Positions 1 through 8,071 of a DNA stretch of 41,189 nucleotides are shown piece after piece. The DNA is from Planctomycetota bacterium (lineage in GTDB: Bacteria > Planctomycetota > PUPC01 > JACPCR01). How positions within the stretch are numbered: the stretch's first letter is position 1; each line of letters begins with the position of its first letter. Location: assembly GCA_016179685.1 (NCBI GenBank), contig JACPCR010000117.1, positions 1 through 41,189 of the forward strand, in the 5' to 3' direction. The notes under the pieces were generated by a model, which saw only the letters and a list, made by a program, of their open reading frames with translations, searched no databases and was not told the DNA's origin. Position numbers and translations under genes: made by a program.

Positions 1-218
1 TCGCTTCTGTGCCTTCCAGGCACATCACGCTCCTCGCTCCTTGTCTCGCGCCAAAATCACCCTGGCAAATTGCACAGTTTATTTCTTGACAGGCCCTTAG
101 GACGTTCTCCTGGCGATCGGGCGTGCCGGGCACGTGCAATCAGCCGGCAAAGGAACTCGGTACGATGCCAGCAAGATGCAGGCGTTCCCACCAGTTCAGG
201 AACGGGCCGACAACCCTT
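1..218. other. Non-coding left edge downstream of hpnA
   Basis: I see no convincing gene here; short frames covering it are shadows. It holds two small hairpins: TGTGCCT/AGGCACA at 8-24 with a 3-base loop, and GTGCC/GGCAC near 123-132. The second lies about 90 bases beyond the hpnA stop and could help end that transcript, but it has no T-tract on either strand. Confidence 0.5.
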
Positions 219-1211
219 TCAGCCGGCAATGTAGCCGTTCTGGGAGAACCACTGGATGGCGTCGGCCAAGGCATTTTCGATGGGGTTCTGGGGCAGGCCG
301 AGGTCGCGGACGGCCTTTGAGGCGTCGAAGTACATGAAGTGGCGGGCGAGTTGGACACCGACCTTGGGTGCCCTTGGCGGCCGCCGCGTCACGTGGTCCG
401 AGAGGAACGTGTCCAGGACGGCATAGGCATAGGCCACGGGGTAGGGAATCCGAAACCGCGGCGGCTTGCGCCCGCTGGTCCGGGCGGCGATCTCCAGAAT
501 TTCCCTGAGCGTCATGTTGCGGTGGCCCAGGATGTAGCGTTGGCCGGGTGTGCCGCGTTCGGCGGCCAGGAGATGGCCCTCGGCGCAGTCGCGGACGTCG
601 ATCAAGTTCAACCCGGTATCGACGTAGCCAGGCATCCGACCATTGAGGAAATCGACCAGCATCTTTCCGGTCGGTGTCGGTTTGATGTCCAGGGGGCCGA
701 TCGGCGTGCTGGGGTTGACAATGACGATCGGATGGCCGTCGGCGGCGAGCCGCCGAGCGATCAATTCGGCCTGGCGTTTGGACTGCTTGTACGGGCCGAT
801 GAGGTCCGCGTCCGCGGGCTCGGAGCTCTCGTTGGACACCTGCCCTGGCGGGGGATAGGCGAGGGCGCCGACCGTACTGGTGTGGACGATGCGCGGGACG
901 CGGTGTCGAATGGCCGCTTCGAGGGTCTGGCGGGTGCCTTCGACGTTGGACTGGAACATGGATTGGGGGACCGGGACCCAGAGGCGGTAATCGGCGGCGA
1001 CATGGAAGAGGGCATCGCACCCGTCCAGGGCGTTTTCCCAGGGTCCGGCGTCGAGGATATCGCCCGGGACGATGGTGACATCGAGTCCCCGGAGATTGGC
1101 GAGCTGGCTGCTTTTTCGAGCGAGGACGAGGACGCGGGCGCCGCGCCTCAGAAGTTGGCGGACCACATGAGCGCCGAGGAAGCCCGTCCCGCCCGTCACA
1201 AAGGCCTTCAT
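219..1211 (-). CDS. hpnA: Hopanoid-associated sugar epimerase HpnA-like (extended SDR)
   Basis: The 330-residue protein is an NAD(P)-dependent epimerase/dehydratase of the extended SDR family. Visible are the N-terminal dinucleotide motif TGGTGFLG (residues 6-13), the TSTVGALAYP strand (111-120) and the catalytic YKQSK (Y141, K145). The segment VNPSTPIGPLDIKPTPTG, followed by VDFLNGRMPGYVDTGLNLID, is characteristic of HpnA, an enzyme found with hopanoid genes; its exact substrate is unsettled and it resembles dihydroflavonol reductases. It is the last gene of the hpnN-tolC-hpnA operon. Its ATG shares one base with the upstream TGA (TGATG), so translation is probably coupled. The family assignment is strong; the hopanoid role is inferred from sequence and the hpnN neighbour. 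Confidence 0.88.
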   Translation of the reverse strand: MKAFVTGGTGFLGAHVVRQLLRRGARVLVLARKSSQLANLRGLDVTIVPGDILDAGPWENALDGCDALFHVAADYRLWVPVPQSMFQSNVEGTRQTLEAAIRHRVPRIVHTSTVGALAYPPPGQVSNESSEPADADLIGPYKQSKRQAELIARRLAADGHPIVIVNPSTPIGPLDIKPTPTGKMLVDFLNGRMPGYVDTGLNLIDVRDCAEGHLLAAERGTPGQRYILGHRNMTLREILEIAARTSGRKPPRFRIPYPVAYAYAVLDTFLSDHVTRRPPRAPKVGVQLARHFMYFDASKAVRDLGLPQNPIENALADAIQWFSQNGYIAG

Positions 1212-2719
1212 CAGTATTTCAGCCCGGTGATCTCGAAGCCGACCGCCTTGCTCAGGCGCGCCAGGGCGAGATTGAAGTCATAGGTGGAGAGGTGGAGGTC
1301 GCTCGTGGCCTTCGTATAGAGCCCGTAGGACTCGAAGAGCTCCTTCGGGTCCTGGACGCCGAGTTCGTGCGCTCCGGCCGCGGTGGCGATGAGACCCCGC
1401 GCGGACTTGTAGGCGCCTTCCATGAGGTCGTGGCGCTCCTGCATTTCGAGGACGTCGAGGAAGGCCTGGCGCACCTCGATGGGCAGGCCGAGCGACGCGG
1501 CTTCGCGCTCGGCCAGGAGTTTTCGCAGCTCGGCCCGGGCCTGGTCCACTTTTGCCCGGGTGCCGCCGAAGACGTACTCCCAGCGCACGCCAAGGACGGG
1601 CCCGCCCTCCAGGAAATTGAATGGATCGTCAACGAAAGGATTCTTCTGGTCGTCTCGGTTCGGCGCCACAGCGTAACGGAAGGGAACGGCCACGAAGAAG
1701 CTCGGATAATACAGCCGGTGAGCGGCTTCCAGAAGCGCTTCCTGGGCTTGAATGCCGGAGACGAGCTGCTTCCACTCCGGCCGGTTCTTGAAGGTTTCGG
1801 AGACGTAGTGGTCGAGCGATTCCAACCGCGCGGACTCGGGTTCGAGTTTTTCCCCGGAGATATCGAAATCGGCCGCGGGGCCGAGGCCGAGGGTCTGCTG
1901 GAGTGCGGCGCGGGCGAGTTGGGAGGCCTTATCGACCTTTTGGAGATTGGAGGCGACCTCGGCCAGGCCGAGCTTGAGCTTGACGAAATCGACGAGGGAG
2001 GCCTGGTCTTCACCGCGGTCGAGGATTTCCTGGTAACGGTCCCGGGCCTTTTGGAAATTCTGGCGGGTGTTGGCCAACAGACTGGAAAGCTGGCGATTCA
2101 GGAGCAGGGAGTAGTAGAGGCGCTTGACTTCGAAGGCGACCTCGGCCTCGGAGAGGGCGCGACGCGCCTTTTCCACCTCGAGGCCCTGAAGCGCGGCGTC
2201 GATGTAGGCCTGGATACGGCCGAACGTGTACACGGGCTGGACCAGGTTAATCTCCAGGCGATTGAACGGGCCGAGATGGTCAACATCGGTCGAAGAGTCC
2301 TGGGAGGCCACGGCGTCGCCGCGGGCCTCAGGGACGACTCCCGAGTAATTGGTGACCTCCATGCGGGGGCGGCGGCCGGAGCGCGCCTCGGCGAGCCGGG
2401 CGTCCGCGAGGGCGACGCCTTCCCTGGCGGCTTGAAGCCTGGGGCTCTGCCGGAGGGCCAGGGCGAGACACTGGGAGAGGTCCAGCCGCGTGGATTCCTT
2501 GCCGGCCTCTTCCGGGGCTGCCGGGCCCGCCAGTCCAAGGAAGATGCCGATGCACAGCAGGCCGAACCGTCCTCTTCGAGCCAGGCCGATCGCGGCCGGG
2601 TCCTGGCCGGGATGACGATGCCGGCGCTGAGGCCGGAGCGTCCGGCAGGAGCGGCCGTCCGGGAGGACGTCCTGGGAGGCGAGATGGGGGGCCGAGGAAG
2701 CTGTGGAGGCGGAGAGCAC
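1211..2719 (-). CDS. TolC-family outer membrane efflux protein
   Basis: The protein (about 502 residues) has the TolC/OEP architecture: a hydrophobic signal-like segment (RRGRFGLLCIGIFLGLAGPA, about residues 49-68), then the family opening LDLSQCLALALRQSPRLQAA, and two halves rich in long amphipathic helices with Gln/Ala/Glu heptads. Such proteins trimerise into an outer-membrane barrel and periplasmic tunnel that works with inner-membrane pumps. Here the pump would be the HpnN-like RND protein encoded 30 bases upstream. The start is uncertain: the GTG at 2719 has a plausible AGGGACG site, but it leaves about 48 residues before the signal segment, unusually long, so a later start is possible. 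The stop overlaps the hpnA start. Confidence 0.85.
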   Translation of the reverse strand: MLSASTASSAPHLASQDVLPDGRSCRTLRPQRRHRHPGQDPAAIGLARRGRFGLLCIGIFLGLAGPAAPEEAGKESTRLDLSQCLALALRQSPRLQAAREGVALADARLAEARSGRRPRMEVTNYSGVVPEARGDAVASQDSSTDVDHLGPFNRLEINLVQPVYTFGRIQAYIDAALQGLEVEKARRALSEAEVAFEVKRLYYSLLLNRQLSSLLANTRQNFQKARDRYQEILDRGEDQASLVDFVKLKLGLAEVASNLQKVDKASQLARAALQQTLGLGPAADFDISGEKLEPESARLESLDHYVSETFKNRPEWKQLVSGIQAQEALLEAAHRLYYPSFFVAVPFRYAVAPNRDDQKNPFVDDPFNFLEGGPVLGVRWEYVFGGTRAKVDQARAELRKLLAEREAASLGLPIEVRQAFLDVLEMQERHDLMEGAYKSARGLIATAAGAHELGVQDPKELFESYGLYTKATSDLHLSTYDFNLALARLSKAVGFEITGLKY

Positions 2720-2749
2720 GAGGGCGTCCCTGAAATGGAGCGTTCCGGC

Positions 2750-5467
2750 TCAGGCCTTGGAGCGCGGAATAACGAAGAAGAGGATGGCCGGAAGTACGGT
2801 GAGGGTGACGACGAGCGCGCTGGTGACGGCCAGGGTGAGGAGCAGGCCGAGGCTGAAAATCCCGTAATGATCGGCGACGAGGAGGCTTCCGAAGCCGATG
2901 ATGGTAGAGAGGAAGCTGAGGACGACGGCCCTCGGTGTACTGCGCCGGAGCAGTTCCTGCACCGTCCTTTCCTCTCGGACGCGGTGTACGATATGGATTC
3001 CGCCGTCAATTCCGATTCCTATGATGAGCGGGATGACCACGAGGTTGGCGAGGTTGAACTGGAGGTTGCAGAGCCACATCAGCCCGATGGTCCACACGGC
3101 GCCCAGGAGAACGGGCAGGAGGACGAGGAAGGTATCCAGCAGCCTGCGGAACATGACGAAGATAATCAGGACGATCACGATCAGGGAATAGATTCCGCCC
3201 TGGACGTAACCCCGTTTCATGAGTCCGATGGACTCGCTGCCGATCACCGGGGGGCCCGTGACATCGGGATCGACGGACCGGAGCTGTTCGACGAACTCCT
3301 TCATGGCGTCGCGTTGCCAGACGTCCTTCGAGCAATAGACATGGATGAGATAATGGCCGCGGGCGCTCACGAATCGATCGCGGATGACGGGCGGAATCTC
3401 GTCCAGGGTGATGGCTGCGGGGCTTGCGTTCCGCCGCAACAGGGAGAGCTTGTCGGAAAAATCGGAGAACAGGGCGGACTGGAAGGCGGCGAGCCGGACA
3501 CCGGCCTCATTCTCGGGCGTGTCTTTCAGGCGGTCGATGAGAACGAGAAGGTCCTTCCGGGCCGAGCCCAGGGCTTCGGCCCAAGGGCCCCCATCGTTAT
3601 CGTCTTTCTTGCGGAGGGTGAACTTGCACTTCTCCAGGATTTCCTTGAGGCGGGGAACATCGGGCGGAGCTGGAGGAGGGTGCGGACCCGATCCATCCAA
3701 CCCCGCGACGGCTTCCTGGATGGCCCGGACGCCTTGGGCGCGCGCCGCCTGGTCTGCTGGAAGAAGGTCGAGGATGCTCCGCACCTGCCGTACGCTCGGG
3801 AGCTTCTGGAATCTCTTCACTTTTCTTTCGACTTCTTCGAGACTGTTGGCGCTGGCGAAGGCGAACCAGGAGGACTCGCGGGAGCTTTCGAGAATCCGGC
3901 GTTCCCAGCGGACCGATTCCGTGCTGCGGGACTGCAAGTTGAGCAGGTTGTAATCGAAGGAGAGGGAGCGGAATCCGGGGATGGCGAGGAGAGAGAGGAC
4001 GATTCCGGAGGACAGGATGAGGCCCGGCCGGCGATTGACGAGACGGGCGAGCCAGGAGTCCCTGCCATTTTGCTTCCAGCGGTAGCATCCGTCCGTCCGT
4101 TTTTCCGTGAGGATGAGGAGGGGAGGAAGGCAGACGAGGGTAGCGAAGAAAGTAAGGAGCACGCCGCTACCCGAAATCCAGCCCAGTTCCTGCATGCCTC
4201 GGAAGTCCACGAGCATCACGGCGAAGAAAGTCAGGGCCGTGGTCAGGGCACCTGCAAAGATTCCGGGCAGGGTTTGCGTGAGAGCGATATCGAGGGCTTC
4301 CCGGATGGCGAAGCCCTTGTATCGTTCCTCTTCGTATCGGATGAGAAGATGGAAGCCGTAGTCGATGCCGAGTCCCGTGAGGATGGAAACGAATGCGACG
4401 GTGAGGATGCTGAGATGCCCCACGGTGAGTGTGAGAAACCCGGTGGACCACCCCATGCCGACGAGCAGGCAGAGGACGACGAGAATCGGCCGGCGAATCT
4501 CTCGGAAGGCGGCGAGATAGAGGAGCGTAACGCCGGCGAAGGCGATGATGCCGGCCCATTGCATGTCCCGCATGGCCGCGGTCATCTCGTCGGACCCGAG
4601 AGCGGGCGTTCCGGTGACTCCGGCCTCCACGGCGGGGAACTCCATCTTCAGTTTGGCGAGAGAGGAACGGATGAAGGCGAGTGCATCGCCGTGCTTGAGG
4701 AAGCCATCGCCCGGAATGTGCCGAACCTGCATGAGGAGGTATTTCTTATCCGCGGTGGTCAGATACCCGTCCTCCTCGATCTGGCCGCCTCCGAAGAATT
4801 CGGACCAGGGCGATTGGTAGGGAGGATGTTCACCGGGATGGAGGGACGCTTCCATCTGGCGGGCCAGGGAGGAGAAGAAGGCGAGCTGCCGGATATCCTT
4901 GCCTTCGTCTCGCGGCGACTCGTCTGATGCGCCAAGAAGGAAATCTGCTCCCGTTCTCGCCAGCTCCTGTTTCATCTCCCGGTTGACCCAGGCGAACACC
5001 CGATTCAGGGACGGGGATTCGACGAGGTGCTCGACCAGCTCCCGGTGCTCCGTTAACCCCGTGCGGATGCGTTGCAACTCATCGGGTTGAAGCAGGAGAA
5101 GCTTCTTGCCGTCGAAAAGGCCGGGATCGACGCGGTAGAAGACCTCGGCAATCAGCCGCTGGGCCCTGGGCGAGCTCTGGAGCTCGCGGCCGAGCCGGTC
5201 CGCGAAGTCTCGGGAAACCCGCGGGCTCGGCGAGCCGATGACGACGATGAACTCATCGAGTCCCTTGAATTCGGCCTCGTAGTCGTCGGCGAGCTGGACG
5301 TAACGCTGGTGGCGAGAGACGAGGTCGTTTCGGCTGGTCTCCAGTTCGAGACGGGCCAGGCTGTAGAGGACACTGACCAGCGCCAGCGCCAATGCGCTGA
5401 CGAGGGCCGAGACCGGGTGGCGCACCACGAGGCTGGCCAGCCCTCTCAGGTAAGATTGTCCAAGCAT
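2750..5467 (-). CDS. hpnN: RND/MMPL transporter, HpnN-like hopanoid exporter
   Basis: This 905-residue RND-superfamily protein is of the HpnN/MMPL type. An N-terminal membrane helix (LVVRHPVSALVSALALALVSVLY) is followed by a large periplasmic domain, a block of five or so helices, a second periplasmic domain and a second helix block. Each block carries the typical loop: GLGIDYGFHLLIRYEEERY in the first and GIGIDGGIHIVHRVREE in the second. HpnN moves hopanoids from the inner to the outer membrane, and co-transcription with hpnA and a TolC protein supports that role; general lipid export is the alternative. The frame is open to 5665, but I chose the ATG at 5467, which has AAGGA eight bases upstream and places the first helix near the N-terminus. 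Confidence 0.85.
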   Translation of the reverse strand: MLGQSYLRGLASLVVRHPVSALVSALALALVSVLYSLARLELETSRNDLVSRHQRYVQLADDYEAEFKGLDEFIVVIGSPSPRVSRDFADRLGRELQSSPRAQRLIAEVFYRVDPGLFDGKKLLLLQPDELQRIRTGLTEHRELVEHLVESPSLNRVFAWVNREMKQELARTGADFLLGASDESPRDEGKDIRQLAFFSSLARQMEASLHPGEHPPYQSPWSEFFGGGQIEEDGYLTTADKKYLLMQVRHIPGDGFLKHGDALAFIRSSLAKLKMEFPAVEAGVTGTPALGSDEMTAAMRDMQWAGIIAFAGVTLLYLAAFREIRRPILVVLCLLVGMGWSTGFLTLTVGHLSILTVAFVSILTGLGIDYGFHLLIRYEEERYKGFAIREALDIALTQTLPGIFAGALTTALTFFAVMLVDFRGMQELGWISGSGVLLTFFATLVCLPPLLILTEKRTDGCYRWKQNGRDSWLARLVNRRPGLILSSGIVLSLLAIPGFRSLSFDYNLLNLQSRSTESVRWERRILESSRESSWFAFASANSLEEVERKVKRFQKLPSVRQVRSILDLLPADQAARAQGVRAIQEAVAGLDGSGPHPPPAPPDVPRLKEILEKCKFTLRKKDDNDGGPWAEALGSARKDLLVLIDRLKDTPENEAGVRLAAFQSALFSDFSDKLSLLRRNASPAAITLDEIPPVIRDRFVSARGHYLIHVYCSKDVWQRDAMKEFVEQLRSVDPDVTGPPVIGSESIGLMKRGYVQGGIYSLIVIVLIIFVMFRRLLDTFLVLLPVLLGAVWTIGLMWLCNLQFNLANLVVIPLIIGIGIDGGIHIVHRVREERTVQELLRRSTPRAVVLSFLSTIIGFGSLLVADHYGIFSLGLLLTLAVTSALVVTLTVLPAILFFVIPRSKA

Positions 5468-5751
5468 ACGGGCCGTCCTTCGCCACGCGCGGGGTCCTTT
5501 CCCGCGGCGCGTTGCGGGTCCTAGTGGCGAGAGGTGGCCAGGGGAGAAGCGGGAGATGATCAGCAACTGGCCTCGACAGGCCAAGCCGGGAGACCTCGAT
5601 GCCTTCCCGGCCTTCGATCGACCCGAGTCCCTGCCCGAGCTCCGCCGGATAGGGGTTGCCGGCACGGCTCGGAAGACTCGCGTTCCGTATTTCGTCGGGC
5701 TTCCTTTCGGTACAGGATGGCCGAAGCGCAGGCAACTTCAGCCATCGTGCG
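5468..5751. other. Intergenic gap between frr and hpnN
   Basis: These 284 bases separate the frr stop from the hpnN start; both genes run leftwards. The only frames here are shadows or N-terminal read-through of hpnN. I see no clear promoter, terminator or RNA gene, although a promoter for the hpnN operon should lie here. Confidence 0.4.
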
Positions 5752-6312
5752 CTAAATTTCCATCACCTCGCGGCTCTTGGCCTCCAGAGCGGCCGCGATT
5801 TGTTCTTCATAAGTCTTGATCAGTTTCTGGACCTCGTCTTTCCCACGGAAGGCCTCATCTTCCGGGATCAGTCCGTCCTTCTGCTCCTGCTCGATTTGCC
5901 TGTTCGCGTCACGCCGCACGCTGCGCAGGTTGACACGGGAGGCTTCAGCCATTTCCTTCAACCGCCCGATGAGTTGCTTGCGCCGCTCCTCGCTCAAAGG
6001 AGGAATCGTGATGCGGATGACTTTGCCGTCGTTGCTGGGCGTCAGCCCCAAGTCCGATTTCAGGATGGCCTTCTCCATGTCTCCAAGAATATGACGATCG
6101 TAGGGCCGAATGACGAGCGTGCGGGGGTCCGGCGCTCCGATGGTGGCCAGTTGTTTCATCGAAGAGGTGGCCCCGTAACATTCCACCTTGAGAGAGTCCA
6201 CGAGGGCCGGAGAGGCCCGGCCCGATCGGATGCCGCGGAACTCATCCTTGAGAATCCGCACCGCCGCTTCCATTTTTTCCTCAGCGTCCAGCAGAATGTC
6301 GTCCATCGGCAT
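5752..6312 (-). CDS. frr: Ribosome recycling factor
   Basis: The 186-residue product has the normal RRF length (about 185). It splits post-termination ribosomes together with EF-G. Family signatures are visible: the N-terminal helix with EEKMEAAVRILKDEFRGIRSGRASPALVD, the central VIRPYDRHILGDMEKAI, and the C-terminal EERRKQLIGRLKEMAEASRVNLRSVRRD. The ATG at 6312 is preferred because GGAGAGG lies seven bases upstream; the ATG at 6306 is a weaker option. It is the last gene of the rpsB-tsf-pyrH-frr cluster, an order conserved across bacteria. Confidence 0.97.
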   Translation of the reverse strand: MPMDDILLDAEEKMEAAVRILKDEFRGIRSGRASPALVDSLKVECYGATSSMKQLATIGAPDPRTLVIRPYDRHILGDMEKAILKSDLGLTPSNDGKVIRITIPPLSEERRKQLIGRLKEMAEASRVNLRSVRRDANRQIEQEQKDGLIPEDEAFRGKDEVQKLIKTYEEQIAAALEAKSREVMEI

Positions 6313-6332
6313 CGGAGGGCCTCTCCACACCG

Positions 6333-6378
6333 AGTAGACGAGCTAGCAAATGCGGGCGCACCTGCGAGCTCATCTACT
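6333..6378. repeat. Gene-end hairpin, copy 1 (pyrH-frr gap)
   Basis: The arms AGTAGACGAGCT (6333-6344) and AGCTCATCTACT (6367-6378) pair at 11 of 12 positions. The loop contains AAATGCGGGCGCACC. The element fills the 46-base pyrH-frr gap and its right arm overlaps the pyrH TAG stop codon. A related hairpin ends nadK at 40041-40078. It may act as a processing or stability element between the two cistrons. Confidence 0.7.
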
Positions 6379-7132
6379 AGTCTCCCACGTAAGTTCCAAT
6401 ATTCACGCCCCGTATCGCCTGCTCGATACTCCCCGGTTTGAGCAAGTTGAAAACGATGATCGGCATCTTATGCTCCATGCAGAGCGTGATGGCCGTTGAA
6501 TCCATGACGCGCAAGCGTTGGTTGAGCACGTCCAGATAATTCAGGTGCTCGAAGCGTACGGCTTCGGGTGTTTTCATGGGATCGGAGTCGTAGACTCCAT
6601 CTACCTTGGTGGCCTTGAGCAGCACGTCGGCCCCGATCTCAGCGGCCCGGAGGGCTGCCGTGGTATCGGTCGTGAAATGGGGATTGCCGGTGCCGCCAGC
6701 GAAGATGACGACTCGACCCTTTTCCAGGTGACGGATGGCGCGGCGGCGGATGAACGGCTCAGCGACCTGCTGCATCGTCAGTGCGCTCTGAACTCGGGTC
6801 GGGACACCCAAGTGTTCCAGGATGTCCTGCAGGGCCAGGGCGTTGATCACCGTGGCCAGCATGCCCATGTAATCAGCGGTCGACTTGGTCAGGCCTGAAT
6901 GTGCGACGGCGGCGCCCCGGACCATGTTGCCACCCCCGACCACAACGGCCAACTGAATGCCTGCGTCGGCGACGGCTTTTAACTGCCGGGCGATGGACTC
7001 CACCCGCTCGGCGTGAATGCCCGGCCGATCATCACTTCCAAAGGCCTCCCCGCTGATCTTCAGCAACACTCGCCGGAAGGGGCCTTGGGGCCGGGCCGGG
7101 GCCTCGCCGGATGGCCGAACCGCAGTTCGCAT
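6377..7132 (-). CDS. pyrH: UMP kinase
   Basis: The 251-residue protein is a bacterial hexameric UMP kinase of the amino-acid-kinase fold, phosphorylating UMP to UDP. Visible are RRVLLKISGEAFGSDD at the N-terminus, VVVGGGNMVRG in the nucleotide site, the stretch GMLATVINALALQD, and GGTGNPHFTTDTTAALRA, a UMP kinase hallmark. A Pro/Arg-rich extension of about 18 residues precedes the usual start. The ATG at 7132 has AAGGAG six bases upstream. The stop codon is TAG and lies inside a hairpin. It sits between tsf and frr in the translation cluster. Confidence 0.97.
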   Translation of the reverse strand: MRTAVRPSGEAPARPQGPFRRVLLKISGEAFGSDDRPGIHAERVESIARQLKAVADAGIQLAVVVGGGNMVRGAAVAHSGLTKSTADYMGMLATVINALALQDILEHLGVPTRVQSALTMQQVAEPFIRRRAIRHLEKGRVVIFAGGTGNPHFTTDTTAALRAAEIGADVLLKATKVDGVYDSDPMKTPEAVRFEHLNYLDVLNQRLRVMDSTAITLCMEHKMPIIVFNLLKPGSIEQAIRGVNIGTYVGD

Positions 7133-7158
7133 GGAGGGCTCCTTGACCCTGATTTTTC

Positions 7159-7180
7159 ACACATCCACTAGTGGATGTGT
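7159..7180. repeat. Perfect 22-bp palindrome in tsf-pyrH gap
   Basis: The arms ACACATCCACT and AGTGGATGTGT abut with no spacer, and one mismatch further out three more A/T pairs are possible. It lies between the tsf stop and the pyrH ribosome site. A zero-loop 11-bp palindrome suits either a dimeric regulator site or a cruciform/hairpin. It shares the ACTAG centre with the gene-end hairpins. Confidence 0.6.
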
Positions 7181-7219
7181 AAAGGATCGTCGCCAGGCGA
7201 GCGGCTGCTTCCCCCGGAC

Positions 7220-7810
7220 TCATTCTCCGAGCTGCAGCCGGACGAACCTGCCGACGGTAATATTTTCCTTCAGGATTCCAATCTTGGACTTGAGGTAATC
7301 GCCAACGCTGACTTTCGGGTCCTTGACGAAGGGCTGCTCCATCAGGACGGTCTCTTTATAAAAGTTTACCATTTTGCCAGCGAGAATCTTGTCCAGCATC
7401 TGCGGGGGTTTTTGGGCCAGTTCCTCCCGGAATCGCGCCTGGTGAAACTCCAGGACATCCTTAGGAATCTGTTCTCGATGGACGGCTAACGGGCTGGAGG
7501 CCGCCACCTGCAAGCACAAGTCTTTGGCGAGGACCTTGAACTCGTCGCTCTTGGCCACGAAATCGCTCTCGCATTTCAGTTCCACGAGGACTCCGATCCG
7601 GCCCTCTCCGTGATGGATGTACCCCTCGATGCGGCCATGGGCGGTCGCCCGGGCCGCTTTTTTCGACGCCGTGGCCAGGCTCATGAGCCGCAGAAATTCC
7701 TGGGCCTTCGCCGGGTCCCCCTGCGCCTGCTCGAGCGCCTTCTTGCACTCCATCACGCCCGCGCCCGACTTCTCGCGCAATTCCTTGATGGCCTCAGCAC
7801 TGACCGACAT
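7220..7810 (-). CDS. tsf: Elongation factor Ts (short form)
   Basis: The 196-residue product is EF-Ts, the guanine exchange factor for EF-Tu. The N-terminal UBA-like module is clear (IKELREKSGAGVMECKKAL), as is the core signature GYIHHGEGRIGVLVELKCES with DFVAKSDEF. The family's C-terminal motif follows (KVSVGDYLKSKIGIL, then RFVRLQLGE). At 196 residues it is the short form, lacking one core subdomain compared with the E. coli protein (about 283), as in several other phyla. The ATG at 7810 has AGGAGA six bases upstream. It lies downstream of rpsB. Confidence 0.97.
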   Translation of the reverse strand: MSVSAEAIKELREKSGAGVMECKKALEQAQGDPAKAQEFLRLMSLATASKKAARATAHGRIEGYIHHGEGRIGVLVELKCESDFVAKSDEFKVLAKDLCLQVAASSPLAVHREQIPKDVLEFHQARFREELAQKPPQMLDKILAGKMVNFYKETVLMEQPFVKDPKVSVGDYLKSKIGILKENITVGRFVRLQLGE

Positions 7811-7885
7811 GGTGTCTCCTGTCTTACCGGGTTTTTTCGACCGAGAATTCCGAGTGACGTTGATGCTGAACGGGTAGACGGGTAT

Positions 7886-7992
7886 GAAAGTGCACCTGCG
7901 CTTCCGTGCCCGCCGAGTTGGGTAAACCTCACAAGCGAGGCGCTAGCTCAGACCGACCCGCAACCGAGCCTGGAAGTGCGGCTGCACTTCCA
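7886..7992. repeat. Two related hairpins in rpsB-tsf gap
   Basis: The first unit (7886-7905, GAAAGTGCACCTGCGCTTCC) is roughly the reverse complement of the second. The second is a perfect hairpin: TGGAAGTGC (7971-7979), a 4-base loop, and GCACTTCCA (7984-7992). Their AAGTGCGGCTGCACTT core resembles the loops of the gene-end hairpins at 6333 and 40041 and the hairpin at 11406. The second unit is followed by AAGTTTGATGCC, which recurs after the hairpin at 11761-11789. The rest of the 7811-8040 spacer shows nothing else. Confidence 0.6.
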
Positions 7993-8071
7993 AGTTTGAT
8001 GCCTTTGAAGGAACATCCGGGGCGAGCCGTGAGGGCCCCTTCAGGGCTGGTTGCCGCCAGGAGCGGGTGTT

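Noticed and set aside
1292..4927. A 1211-codon plus-strand open frame across tolC and hpnN
   Set aside because: It is antisense to two clear family members; its Glu/Gly/Asp-rich protein has no domain pattern. In GC-rich DNA long antisense frames are common.
7940..7952. GCGCTAGCTCAG-like phrase suggesting a tRNA D-arm
   Set aside because: No T-arm GTTCGANNC, no anticodon arm and no acceptor pairing around it; it is spacer sequence between tsf and rpsB.
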